Source: Nostoc piscinale CENA21
GTDB taxonomy: Bacteria; Cyanobacteriota; Cyanobacteriia; Cyanobacteriales; Nostocaceae
Length of the DNA: 64,000 nucleotides
NCBI RefSeq assembly: GCF_001298445.1
Contig: NZ_CP012036.1
Span: 5,487,690-5,551,689 of the forward strand
Reading direction: 5' to 3'
Part shown: positions 26,331 to 35,769 of the stretch, piece after piece
Numbering within the stretch: the first letter of the stretch is position 1
How the letters are laid out: each line of letters begins with the position of its first letter
The notes under the pieces: model-generated
Database searches by the model: none
Seen by the model: the letters and a program-made list of their open reading frames with translations, nothing else
What the model was told of the DNA's origin: nothing
Position numbers and translations under genes: made by a program

Positions 26331-29300
26331 ATGAGTATGAAAACAGCTACCGAATTACAAACTCGACTGGAGCATTACTACCAGCAAATCAAGACTATTA
26401 TCTTAGTGCGACAAAATCCAATTACTGGGTTGCTACCTGCGAGTACAGCCATTACGGCTCACGGTGATTATACAGATGCTTGGGTGAGAGACAATGTTTA
26501 CAGCATCTTAGCGGTTTGGGGTTTGGCGCTGGCGTATCGCAAAGTGGATGAAGATAAAGGACGCACTTACGAACTAGAACACAGCGTGATTAAGCTAATG
26601 CGTGGGTTGCTGTTTGCGATGATGCGACAGGCGCATAAGGTTGAACGCTTTAAACATACTCAATCACCTTTAGATGGTTTACACGCTAAATACAACACTG
26701 CAACTGGCGATATTGTAGTCGGTGATGATGAGTGGGGACATTTGCAACTTGATGCCACCTCTATATTTATATTGATGCTGGCGCAAATGACGGCTTCGGG
26801 ATTGCAGATTATTTATACGATTGATGAAGTAAATTTCGTGCAGAATTTGGTTTACTATATAGGCCGCGCTTACCGCACACCAGATTATGGTATTTGGGAA
26901 CGGGGGAATAAAATCAATCATGGTAATGCGGAGTTAAACGCTAGTTCTGTGGGAATGGCGAAAGCCGCACTAGAGGCCATTAATGAACTAGATTTATTTG
27001 GGGTACGGGGAAGTCAAGCATCGGTAATTCATGTACTACCTGATGAAATTGCTCGCGCCCGGAGTACTTTAGAATCGTTATTACCGAGAGAATCGGCTTC
27101 TAAAGAAATTGATGCGGCACTGTTGAGTATTATTAGCTATCCGGCGTTTGCGGTGGAGGATATTAATCTACGCGATTCTCCCAAGGAGACGCTACGCGAT
27201 CGCACTTTTAACGATATCATCAACAAACTCCAAGGCAAGTACGGCTGCAAACGCTTCTTGCGTGACGGACATCAAACTGTTTTAGAAGATCACCAGCGTC
27301 TACACTACGAACCTTGGGAACTAAAGCAATTTGAGCATATTGAATGCGAATGGCCATTATTTTTCACATATTTACTACTTGATGGCTTATTTCGCAATGA
27401 TCAAAAGCAAGTCCAACAATACCAAGAACTATTAGCATCATTATTAGTAGAACGGGATGGTTGCTATTTATTACCAGAACTTTATTATGTGCCTGCCGAA
27501 AACATCGAAGCCGAAAAATTAACGCCCCAAAGTCAAAAGCGTTTACCTAATGAAAATATCCCTTTAGTTTGGGCGCAAAGTTTATATTTTCTGGGGTTAA
27601 TGTTAAGTGAAGGTCTACTGGCGGTTGGCGATATTGACCCGTTAGGGAGATATTTAAGTATTGGTAAAAATCGAGAAGCTCTGGTACAAATTGCTTTGTT
27701 AGCCGAAGATGATGACTTACAAGCAAAACTAGAAGTGCATGGCATTGAAACTCAAACACCCAAGCAAGTAGAACCAATTCAAGTCAGAAAAGCTGGAGAA
27801 CTATCAGCTATCTACACTCAAATTGGACGCAATGATAAACTAGGTTTAACAGGGCGACCAGTCAGAAGATTGCGGAGTTTAACCACATCGCGGATCTTTA
27901 GAATTTCTGGTGAAACAGTAGTATTTCTACCATCGTTCTTAGACGCTCAACAGTTTTATTTAACTCTTGATTACCATTTTTTAATTGATCAAATTAGAAG
28001 CGAACTTGCTTATATCCAAAAATATTGGAGTGATTTAGGTCGTCCCATTTTAACTTTAATGTTGACTCACACCATGTTAGAAATTGGGGCGGAAGCATTA
28101 CTGGAATTGATGCAAGAACTCAAAGATGGTGTTTGCAATGGTGTACGCGTTAAACTAGGTAGACTCAATCAATTAATGCTCACAGGCGCTATTCAAAGAA
28201 TTGATTTTCTGCAAGATGCCGAATTTTATCAGTCAGCAATGCACGATGCTGCACCACATTGCTGTTATTTGGCTTACCATCCTGGAAAGAGTTGGCGCTT
28301 AGGACATACCCAAGAATTTCAAATGGAGTATGAAACCAACTTGGGATTGTTGCTTTCTTCGCTGCGGGGTTCAGAAAATCTCTATGAACAAATTGAGCTA
28401 TTGCAGACTTTAACCCGTTTGCAAGGATTAGACTTTGATACAGGATTTGGTGGCCCAAATACTCGTGTCACAGTCGGAGATTTGCTGAATGAAGTTTATA
28501 TCAAAGCCGGTGATTTAGGAATCTGGGCAATTGTCCGTCGGGCTGCGGGTTTATTGCAAATGGTGGATATTGCTTTATCAGATGCAGTCACGAGTATTTT
28601 GATTCGGGGTAAGCAAGCGGCTGTGGGGAGGGCATACAGCGAAGCATCATTAATTACTGTACCTATGCCTCCCAATGAAATTGCCGAGAAAATCAATAAT
28701 TTCTGTCGTGAGGATATCCGCGATCGCGTACTGACACAAGAAATCATACTTTATCTTGGGACTTTGATTCGCTCGGAGCCAGAATTATTTCAAGGACTGT
28801 TAACTTTAAGAGTTGGCTATCTCATTCTATTAATTACCAGCGAACTAGCCCAAGAATTGCGTGTCACCCAAGATGAAGCTTATGAACAGTTAATGGAACT
28901 TTCGCCCTTTGAAATTAAAATGCGCTTGCGTCAGGTGTTAACTGGTTACACAGGGATGAGTAATTTGTTACGCCAGCAAGAATCATTACACGTTAAGCAA
29001 AAAGAAAGTGATATTGAATGGGTAGTGCAACCAACAATTACGGAAGAAATCGAAGTACCTGTGGGTGGTTGGCGACGTTTCCGCCAAGCTGAAGGGGCGC
29101 TGAACCGTGTCCCGAAAAACTTCTTTCAGCAAGTTTGGCTATTAATGCAACGTTGTAAAGGCTTAGTTATTGGTGACAAACTAGAGCGGCGTAATCGTTT
29201 AGATAGCGAATTGATGTTATCAGAAATGACGGCGGGCGAAAAGAATTTTGCTTTGCGAGTGGAGCATTTATTAAATAAAATTGAAGCGCCAGAATACCGC

Positions 29301-29567
29301 CAAGTTAATATTGAAGCATTAATGGAACTAGGCGCGATCGCCTCGAAAAACCCCAACTTGCAAATCGAAGAATATATCGTGTTAGACGTGTTAATTGGTC
29401 ATGCTGTGCGTTTAGCATGGTTAGATGTACATCCCGAACGCGGCGATCGCTATGATGAAGATAAAGCAAACGCTTGGCGATCTTTCTACAATACTTCCCC
29501 ACAAGATTGCGCGACTTACATTCTCAACGCCTTCAGATTCTTAACACAATTTGTCAGAGAACATTAA
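26331..29567 (+). CDS. GH15-related protein (phosphorylase-kinase alpha/beta-like)
   Basis: This is a very large (about 1078 residues) soluble protein with an N-terminal GH15-type (alpha/alpha)6-barrel similar to glucoamylases and to phosphorylase kinase regulatory subunits. Conserved pieces are NPITGLLPAS near the start, DAWVRDNVYSILAVWGLALA, GDDEWGHLQLDATSIFILML and a GIWERG segment in the catalytic-face region. The long C-terminal half has no domain I recognise. The role in alpha-glucan metabolism is unproven. Starts ATG 26331 or 26337 are both possible; TTG 26307 is less likely. A 24-bp in-frame repeat insertion is visible at 27177-27200. Confidence 0.82.
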   Translation: MSMKTATELQTRLEHYYQQIKTIILVRQNPITGLLPASTAITAHGDYTDAWVRDNVYSILAVWGLALAYRKVDEDKGRTYELEHSVIKLMRGLLFAMMRQAHKVERFKHTQSPLDGLHAKYNTATGDIVVGDDEWGHLQLDATSIFILMLAQMTASGLQIIYTIDEVNFVQNLVYYIGRAYRTPDYGIWERGNKINHGNAELNASSVGMAKAALEAINELDLFGVRGSQASVIHVLPDEIARARSTLESLLPRESASKEIDAALLSIISYPAFAVEDINLRDSPKETLRDRTFNDIINKLQGKYGCKRFLRDGHQTVLEDHQRLHYEPWELKQFEHIECEWPLFFTYLLLDGLFRNDQKQVQQYQELLASLLVERDGCYLLPELYYVPAENIEAEKLTPQSQKRLPNENIPLVWAQSLYFLGLMLSEGLLAVGDIDPLGRYLSIGKNREALVQIALLAEDDDLQAKLEVHGIETQTPKQVEPIQVRKAGELSAIYTQIGRNDKLGLTGRPVRRLRSLTTSRIFRISGETVVFLPSFLDAQQFYLTLDYHFLIDQIRSELAYIQKYWSDLGRPILTLMLTHTMLEIGAEALLELMQELKDGVCNGVRVKLGRLNQLMLTGAIQRIDFLQDAEFYQSAMHDAAPHCCYLAYHPGKSWRLGHTQEFQMEYETNLGLLLSSLRGSENLYEQIELLQTLTRLQGLDFDTGFGGPNTRVTVGDLLNEVYIKAGDLGIWAIVRRAAGLLQMVDIALSDAVTSILIRGKQAAVGRAYSEASLITVPMPPNEIAEKINNFCREDIRDRVLTQEIILYLGTLIRSEPELFQGLLTLRVGYLILLITSELAQELRVTQDEAYEQLMELSPFEIKMRLRQVLTGYTGMSNLLRQQESLHVKQKESDIEWVVQPTITEEIEVPVGGWRRFRQAEGALNRVPKNFFQQVWLLMQRCKGLVIGDKLERRNRLDSELMLSEMTAGEKNFALRVEHLLNKIEAPEYRQVNIEALMELGAIASKNPNLQIEEYIVLDVLIGHAVRLAWLDVHPERGDRYDEDKANAWRSFYNTSPQDCATYILNAFRFLTQFVREH
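27177..27200. repeat. 24-bp in-frame repeat insertion in the GH15-like gene
   Basis: TACGCGAT at 27169-27176 is repeated at 27193-27200, flanking tctcccaaggagacgc with its TCTCC/GGAGA hairpin core. The insertion adds exactly eight codons (SPKETLRD) after LRD and keeps the frame. Confidence 0.6.
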
Positions 29568-29676
29568 ACCCACATTCCCCAACCTTAAACTTGTGGAAAA
29601 AGTATATGGGTGTAGGTATTCAAAACCCTTACACTCCTACACCCATATACCCTGAAACCCAGCCTCGTAAGATGAG

Positions 29677-30303
29677 TTATCGCAAATTCGCTGGTACTTC
29701 TTTCGGCACTACCCAATAGTAAATAGTTTTTCCATCTACTTGCAGTGTTTGTTGTGGTTTCCAGTCGCCCATATCAAAAGCGTGGGAGACAATTCTTGTA
29801 CCGGGTTTGAGTTTTAATAATTCGGGGCGGAGTCTGAGGTTAACTTCCGGCAGTAGGTAGAGTGTAATTACAGTAGCTTGACTCAAATCAGTTTTAAATA
29901 AGTCTTGCTGACGAAACTCTACACGGTCTGTAACTCCGGCTTTTTGGGCGTTGGCGTTCGCTTCTTGAATGCGTTCGGGACTGATATCTATACCTACGCC
30001 GCGTGTACCATATTTTTGGGCTGCTGTTACTACAATTCGCCCATCACCACTACCAAGGTCATAAAGCACATCATTTTTACCTACCTTGGCTACTTGCAAC
30101 ATCGCATCAACTACAGGTTGTGGTGTGGGTACATAAGGAACATCACCAGGGCGTTCTTGCGGTTGAGTTGTTGGAGTTGGTGTTTCGGTTTGAGCAGTTA
30201 AAACAGGTGGTTGCACTTCTGCGGCTGAGTCTTGTTGTTGGGCGGTGCATCCAGCAATTCCGAAAGTGGTGACACTAACGCCTGTAATGAATAAAAGCAA
30301 CAT
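29677..30303 (-). CDS. Lipoprotein-like class I SAM-dependent methyltransferase
   Basis: From ATG 30303 the protein is 208 residues. A lipoprotein signal (MLLLFITGVSVTTFGIAGC, lipobox FGIAGC with Cys19) is followed by a Thr/Pro/Gln-rich linker (about 25-55). A class I methyltransferase fold comes next: DVLYDLGSGDGRIVVTAAQK (motif I, GSGDG), GVGIDISPERI, and VITLYLLPEVN after motif IV. An upstream in-frame extension to 30492 overlaps the permease gene and lacks signal features. Export of a SAM enzyme is unusual because SAM is cytosolic. Related cyanobacterial proteins do carry such N-termini, as far as I recall. The substrate is unknown. Confidence 0.8.
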   Translation of the reverse strand: MLLLFITGVSVTTFGIAGCTAQQQDSAAEVQPPVLTAQTETPTPTTQPQERPGDVPYVPTPQPVVDAMLQVAKVGKNDVLYDLGSGDGRIVVTAAQKYGTRGVGIDISPERIQEANANAQKAGVTDRVEFRQQDLFKTDLSQATVITLYLLPEVNLRLRPELLKLKPGTRIVSHAFDMGDWKPQQTLQVDGKTIYYWVVPKEVPANLR

Positions 30304-30356
30304 TTTTTTGGAACATAAATCTACTCCTAAAGCAAAAATGGTGAAAAAAAAAATCC

Positions 30357-31715
30357 TTAACCTCTGGGAACTTGGCGGTAACGATTCCACAGCAATAGCG
30401 GAATACCTGCGGCGACAACTAAAACACCGACAACCGCGCCCACGCCGGTATATACCAAACTGGAATAAAGTAAGTAGCCGCAAACTGAACAAAACAGTAA
30501 TGGTGTCAAGGGATAAAATGGTACGCGGAATGGTCTGTTAATTTGTGGTTCTCGATTACGTAGCACTAGTAGCGATGCACCTGAAAGTAAAAAGAAAAAC
30601 CAAAATATTGGGGCGGTATAGTCCACCATTGTTTCAAAGCCTTTGCGGGTGAACGTACCTAACAAAACCAACGCCAAAGCGATCGCAGCTTGTAATACTA
30701 AAGCATAACTAGGTGTGCTAGGACGTTGCCGCCAGTGTCCCATAAAACCAAAGATGGCAAAATCTTGCCCTAAAGCGTAATTAGTCCGCGCCCCAGTAAA
30801 GACAGTGGCGTTCAGTGCGCCCAAAGTCGAAACCGCAATTAATAAGCTGATGAACAAAGCGCCCGGTTCGCCCCAAACATTTCGCATTAAATCGGCGGCG
30901 ACAGCTTGGGAATTAGCCATGTTTGTTAACCCCAATCCCCGCAGATAAGCCAGATTGATGAGTAAGTAAATTACAGTAATTGTGCCAATACTCCACAAAA
31001 GCGATCGCACTATGTTGCGTTGACGATTTTGGATTTCGGCGGAAATATAAGCGGCTTCATTCCAACCGCCATAAGACAACAAAACAAACACCATTGCTAG
31101 TCCCCAGGTTCCGGTTGAGGTAGATTCCACAGGGGTGGGAAGATTAGGGGTTGCTGTTAAGCCAATTAACACCACTAGCAACAAACCGAGGACTTTGGCG
31201 GCGGTGAGTAAGTTTTGTGTCCACTTACCTTGTTGCAAGCCGACAATATTTAAAGCCGTTAAAAATGCGATCGCAATTGCGGCATAAATTGAAGGTGAAA
31301 AGTTGCCTAGCCGCCAAATCTGCGAAGCATAATCACCAAAAACAAATGCCAACAAAGCAATAGAACCTGTTTGAACCACACTCATCCGCGCCCAAGCAAA
31401 TAAAAAGGCAATTTCTCGCCCAAAGGCACGTTTGAGATAATAGTAAACTCCACCCACATCGGGATATGTCGTGGCTAACTCGGCATAGCACAATGCGCCC
31501 ACCAAAGAAACCACACCACCGATGAACCAAAATAGCAATACTGCTTGACTGCTACCTGCTTGGGTTGCTACTAAGGCGGGAGTTTCAAAAATGCCTGCAC
31601 CAATCACAATACCGACAATCAACGCCACAGCATCTGATAATGTCAGTGATGGCTTAGGTGCGGCTTCTGTAGTTGCTAAACCTTCCAGTAATTTGTACTT
31701 TTCATGTCTACTCAC
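30357..31715 (-). CDS. APC-family amino acid permease
   Basis: This is a 452-residue inner-membrane transporter with about 12 hydrophobic helices. The APC consensus is present in helix 1 (SLTLSDAVALIVGIVIGAGI, with GIVIGAGIFETP), and PDVGGVYYYLKRAFGREIAF follows helix 2. The substrate, an amino acid or amine, cannot be told. ATG 31715 gives a 27-residue cytosolic lead before helix 1. The methyltransferase gene lies 54 bp downstream on the same strand and may share its transcript. Confidence 0.88.
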   Translation of the reverse strand: MSRHEKYKLLEGLATTEAAPKPSLTLSDAVALIVGIVIGAGIFETPALVATQAGSSQAVLLFWFIGGVVSLVGALCYAELATTYPDVGGVYYYLKRAFGREIAFLFAWARMSVVQTGSIALLAFVFGDYASQIWRLGNFSPSIYAAIAIAFLTALNIVGLQQGKWTQNLLTAAKVLGLLLVVLIGLTATPNLPTPVESTSTGTWGLAMVFVLLSYGGWNEAAYISAEIQNRQRNIVRSLLWSIGTITVIYLLINLAYLRGLGLTNMANSQAVAADLMRNVWGEPGALFISLLIAVSTLGALNATVFTGARTNYALGQDFAIFGFMGHWRQRPSTPSYALVLQAAIALALVLLGTFTRKGFETMVDYTAPIFWFFFLLSGASLLVLRNREPQINRPFRVPFYPLTPLLFCSVCGYLLYSSLVYTGVGAVVGVLVVAAGIPLLLWNRYRQVPRG

Positions 31716-31852
31716 ATCGACTCCTGCTTAGTCTTGAGTGTAATGAGCAATGTTGGCGAACAAAATATCAATTACTTATTTATGATTCAGGATAAATGTG
31801 ACATAAAAGTGACAACCCTCGTCATTGTTCATCTTTTGTGAATTAAAACACC

Positions 31853-31875
31853 CCCGACTTCTTAAAGAAGTCGGG
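31853..31875. repeat. Dispersed hairpin CCCGACTTCTT-a-AAGAAGTCGGG
   Basis: A perfect 11-bp inverted repeat at 31853-31863 and 31865-31875, 28 bp downstream of the rppB stop codon on the minus strand, where it could act as terminator. Same family as 16536-16554. Confidence 0.7.
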
Positions 31876-31903
31876 ATCTGAACTTATCGGTTTCTATTTA
31901 CTC

Positions 31904-33181
31904 TTAAAGAGGCAGTTTAATTTGAAAGACAGAACCCTTACCTTGTTCACTTTTTACACTGAGATATCCGCCATGTGCTTCAATGATTTGTTGAGCGATC
32001 GCTAATCCCAAGCCAAACCCACTCGCCGAATTTGTCTGATGTTGTTCTACTCGATAAAATTGCTCAAAGATATGTGGCAAATGTGCGGCAGCAATTCCAA
32101 TTCCATTATCTTCTACTTCAATGAATGCCTGATTGTATCTACTAAATAAACGTAACTCTACCATTCCGCCAGCCGGAGTATATTTACAAGCATTACCCAG
32201 CAAATTCATCACAGCCAAACATATCAAATCAGCATCTACCTTTACCATAATTGGAGATTTTGGTAAATCATTCTGGAGATTTAAATCTTTAGCAGCAGTC
32301 TTTACAGAAGGTGAGTTAAACAATTCCGCCAGTAAGTCTCTCAAGTCAACTTCTTTTAAAGATTCGGGAGTTAATCGCCCTGTCCGACGTGCCAGAAATA
32401 GTAAATTGCCAATCAATGTATTCATTGATTTAGCAACTTCCGCCACTTTTTCTAGACGTAAATGTTTACTATGACTATCTTCCATTGGTGCGAGTAAACC
32501 AACTTGAGCATTACTTAAAATCGCAGCCAACGGAGTACGTAATTCATGGGAAGCATGGGCGGTAAAACGTTCGAGTTGTTTGTAACTTAATTGGATAGGT
32601 TGCATAGCTATACCGCTGAGAAACCATCCCGTTAAACTTGTGATAGCTAAAGCGATAAATACTGTTGATATGAGTAAAATTAAAAACTTATTAAGTATTT
32701 CATGAACACGAGTCATTGGCATTGCCATTTGCAAATAGCCAATTAATTCACCTTGATGCTGCACTGGTAAAGTAATTTCTCTTACCCAAGTTTCCGGTGA
32801 TGCCAAATCAGATTTATTCGGAATTTTTAATGTTTGATAAGAAAAGTTTCTGGTTAATTTTTTCTGGGTAAGTAAACCAAAGTAACGCTTGAGATTACCG
32901 TCAGGATCATACCAACGAGCATAAATAATATCACTATCATCTGGTGGTGGGTTATTCCCTAAAACTGGTAAATTCTTGAGGAATACTCGTTTTTCTCCCT
33001 GATAATCTTTGTACTTGATGCTAGATGTAATTACTCTAGATTTTTTATAGAGAATCAAATCGACAACTTCTAGCTGCTGGACTGATTCTTGATAATAAAG
33101 AATCCCAGCAAAAATTACAAGAATACTACCCATTGAGAGAGTGAACCAACTAGCCAAGTTACGACGGCTACGGTTGAACAT
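31904..33181 (-). CDS. rppB: Two-component sensor histidine kinase RppB
   Basis: This 425-residue membrane sensor has transmembrane helices at about 12-30 and 166-188, which frame a periplasmic sensor region of about 135 residues. The dimerisation/phospho-acceptor helix has His212 in HASHELRTPLAAILSN, and the ATPase has N-box LMNLLGNACKYTP, VEDNGIGIA and GFGLGLAIAQQI. The gene order RppA then RppB, 12 bp apart, and the sequence fit the cyanobacterial RppAB pair. In Synechocystis its counterpart responds to redox or nickel state. The signal here is unknown. Confidence 0.88.
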   Translation of the reverse strand: MFNRSRRNLASWFTLSMGSILVIFAGILYYQESVQQLEVVDLILYKKSRVITSSIKYKDYQGEKRVFLKNLPVLGNNPPPDDSDIIYARWYDPDGNLKRYFGLLTQKKLTRNFSYQTLKIPNKSDLASPETWVREITLPVQHQGELIGYLQMAMPMTRVHEILNKFLILLISTVFIALAITSLTGWFLSGIAMQPIQLSYKQLERFTAHASHELRTPLAAILSNAQVGLLAPMEDSHSKHLRLEKVAEVAKSMNTLIGNLLFLARRTGRLTPESLKEVDLRDLLAELFNSPSVKTAAKDLNLQNDLPKSPIMVKVDADLICLAVMNLLGNACKYTPAGGMVELRLFSRYNQAFIEVEDNGIGIAAAHLPHIFEQFYRVEQHQTNSASGFGLGLAIAQQIIEAHGGYLSVKSEQGKGSVFQIKLPL

Positions 33182-33193
33182 AACTCAGAAAAA

Positions 33194-33880
33194 TTAAATG
33201 TTATTTTTCCGTTCAGGATTGAGACGATAACCCATCCCATAAATAGTTTCTAGCCAGTCTGCTGCATTTAGCAACTGTAAACGCTGGCGCAAACGGCGTA
33301 CTAAAGTAGTGGTAGCGTTGCTTTCTGGTTCACTACCCCATTCCCATAAAGCTTGTTCAATTTGATTGCGACTTAAAATTTGATATGGATGACGCATCAA
33401 ATATTCTAGTAACTGAAATTCGCGGGTAGATAGTTCTACTTTGGCTGCACCTCGTTCTACAATCTGTGTTGAAATGTGCAGTTGCAGATCCGCCAGTTGG
33501 AGTTTTTCTCCTTGCCAAACAGGCGATCGCCTACCTAAAGCCCGCACTCTGGCTAATAATTCAAATAAATCTGTAGGTTTGACTAAATAATCATCTGCAC
33601 CAGCATCTAAACCTGTGACTTTTTCACCAGTAGTATCTTTTGCCGTCAACATCAATACAGGGGCGGTTTTGCCTGCTTTGCGATACTGCCGACATAAATC
33701 TAAGCCGCTGATTTCTGGTAGCATCCAGTCTAAGATTAATAAATCATAGTCGCGCTGGGTAATTGCCCATTGAGCGATCGCACCATTTTCTACACCATCT
33801 ACAATATGTCCAGCTTGAGACAATGCTGTTTGCAAAGGTTCTAATTGGGCTGTGTCATCTTCTACCAGAAGTATTCGCAT
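33194..33880 (-). CDS. rppA: OmpR-type response regulator RppA
   Basis: This is a 228-residue regulator. The receiver has Glu7/Asp8/Asp9, phospho-acceptor Asp51 (LLILDWMLPEISGLD) and Lys101 (DDYLVKPTDLFEL). The C-terminal winged helix has VELSTREFQLLEYLMRHP and ends in WLETIYGMGYRLNP. It is the first gene of the pair with rppB, separated by 12 bp, and is probably controlled by its own promoter at 33881-34000. Confidence 0.9.
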   Translation of the reverse strand: MRILLVEDDTAQLEPLQTALSQAGHIVDGVENGAIAQWAITQRDYDLLILDWMLPEISGLDLCRQYRKAGKTAPVLMLTAKDTTGEKVTGLDAGADDYLVKPTDLFELLARVRALGRRSPVWQGEKLQLADLQLHISTQIVERGAAKVELSTREFQLLEYLMRHPYQILSRNQIEQALWEWGSEPESNATTTLVRRLRQRLQLLNAADWLETIYGMGYRLNPERKNNI

Positions 33881-34105
33881 TGTTAGCTAGCTTCAGTTAT
33901 TCATAGCTGATTCTAGAGAAGCTGACTCAGTAAAACTTCTGCCATCAGTGAGATTTTTAACAAACTTTAGCCTTCACTCTACCCCAAACCTTTAATTTTT
34001 CGTTTTTCTGCGTCAGTCTTCAACTGATCTAAATCCTATGCAACTACATACTACAAAAAATACATATTTGTAGTATACTGAAATTATTCGATTGAATTTG
34101 GGAAA

Positions 34106-35111
34106 ATGCGAACGATTGCAGTCGGTGATATTCATGGTTGCTATGAAGAACTGCTTCAGCTATTAAGCAAAGTAGAAATTACAGAGGAAGATTGTTTAAT
34201 CTGTTTAGGAGATATTGTTGATCGGGGGGTTGATTCGGTCAAAGTATATGACTTTCTCGGAAATCGCCCCAACACAGTAGTGTTAATGGGAAATCATGAA
34301 CGCAAACATCTAAGGCAAACTCTTTCTTACTCCCAGGAAATTGTTAAATTACAATTTGGCGATCGCTATGACGAATTTTTAGATTGGATTAGTCATTTAC
34401 CTTACTATTACGAAACTGATCAGGCAATTTTTGTTCATGCTGCGGTAGAAGATGGTATACCCATTGAAGAACAAAGACAAGAAGTTTTATGTGGTTGTAA
34501 TGCAGGTGAAAAGCATCTAGAAAAAAAAATATAAAGATATATCTTGGAGTCAATTATATACTGGCATTAAACCAGTAATTTTTGGTCATCGTGTGGTTGG
34601 CGATTATCCACTCATAATTACACAAAAAGCTTATGGTATCGACACAGGAGCCTGTCACGGTGGCAAATTGACCGCCCTAATTTTACCTAATTTTGAAATT
34701 CTACAAGTGCCAGCACCGAAAGATTATTGGCAAGAAGAAATAGTTAAATGGCAACTGCCAGTAATGATGGCTAAACCTTGGAGTAGTTATAAATGGGAAA
34801 AAATTAAGGCGATTTGTGATGAGTTTAGAAATTCCTCAAATCCAGAGCTATCGGCTTTTATTGCCCAAAAAGAACAGTGGATGCAAGATTTACTTGCCCT
34901 CGCACCCCAACTAATCTTGAAAATAGAAGAAAAGCTGGCGGAACTGATTTCTATTTATGGCAAAGATAATTTCAAAAAACCAGCTATTCATTTTAGTTAT
35001 GCCACCCTGCTATATCAAGCTAATTCCAGCAATCTAACAAGCAAATTTCTCCAGCGAACTCTACAAACACCAGACAAATGGTTGCAGGTAATGAGGGATT
35101 TGGGAATTTAG
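34106..35111 (+). CDS. Calcineurin-like Ser/Thr protein phosphatase (frameshift at an A9 run)
   Basis: Frames 34106-34534 and 34593-35111 form one 334-residue protein if one A is removed from 34521-34529; the joined reading is GEKHLEKKYKDISWSQLYTG. The metallophosphatase motifs are complete: GDIHGC (8-13), GDIVDRG, GNHE, and in the second frame FGHRVVGD and IDTGACHGG. These bind two metal ions and remove phosphate from proteins or nucleotides, in the bacterial PrpA/Ap4A-hydrolase-like group. The 3' half (about 140 residues after the core) is a helical extension with no family I recognise. The break looks technical. Confidence 0.82.
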
Positions 35112-35136
35112 CTTTAATGAAGGGTTGTAGGATGAA

Positions 35137-35161
35137 GAGTGCTGAGTTGAAAGTGCTGAGT
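35137..35161. repeat. 25-bp repeat, copy 2 (copy 1 at 18461-18485)
   Basis: Identical over 25 bases to the copy after the GH57 gene, and again just behind a stop codon (here of the phosphatase). Flanks differ, so it is a mobile or recombining small repeat. Confidence 0.75.
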
Positions 35162-35229
35162 ACTGAGTACGGTAAAAAAATATCCTCTGCTTGTTAAACC
35201 AAACAGAGGATTTATTTATTTGTAAAAAC

Positions 35230-35550
35230 CTATTTAACCGACACAGCATCAACATCAACTGTTTTTGCGGCGGAATCAGTATCATTGGAAGTGTCAGTAG
35301 GATTTGTAGTAGTAGTCTCTACACCTTTACGTGCTTTCCAACCGTCAATGACTAACCCAGACACTTCAGTTACTAACAGTGTCATCAGTAAAACATCATC
35401 AATTTCGCCGACGATAGGAAAAATATCAGGAACAAGATCAATAGGGCTGATGAAATAAACTAGTGTTCCTAGAATTACCCACCAGCGATACTTAGGATTA
35501 CGAATTAAATTACGATACCAATTGTACACAGAGTCGATGGAAAATTTCAT
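35230..35550 (-). CDS. DUF1232 (YkvA-type) small membrane protein
   Basis: This 106-residue protein carries the DUF1232 core of two short hydrophobic helices, including the signature YFISPIDLVPDIFPIVGEID (about 32-51) after WWVILGTLV. A Thr/Asp-rich C-terminal tail follows. It is thought to sit in the inner membrane; function is unknown. It stands tail to tail with the phosphatase gene. Confidence 0.85.
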   Translation of the reverse strand: MKFSIDSVYNWYRNLIRNPKYRWWVILGTLVYFISPIDLVPDIFPIVGEIDDVLLMTLLVTEVSGLVIDGWKARKGVETTTTNPTDTSNDTDSAAKTVDVDAVSVK

Positions 35551-35769
35551 TTTTTAGCCCTCAAATTACTTTTCATTCTGACAAATTCTGTTGATAATTT
35601 CCGGTGGGAATAACCGTCCTAGATGATTCTGGAAGATGCTACATCAACTCATCCGTAATTTACAAAAATTAATTTTTCTCTCTAAATGTTGAGTTAGTCG
35701 TTGCCTGTGGGAATACTATGTCACAAAGTATAAATTTGCCTCCATCTAGGGTTGGAAGAAAGAAATTGA

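Noticed and set aside
30304..30492. N-terminal extension of the methyltransferase to 30492
   Set aside because: It overlaps the permease gene by over 100 bp, is Arg/Cys-rich and would bury the clear lipoprotein signal starting at 30303.
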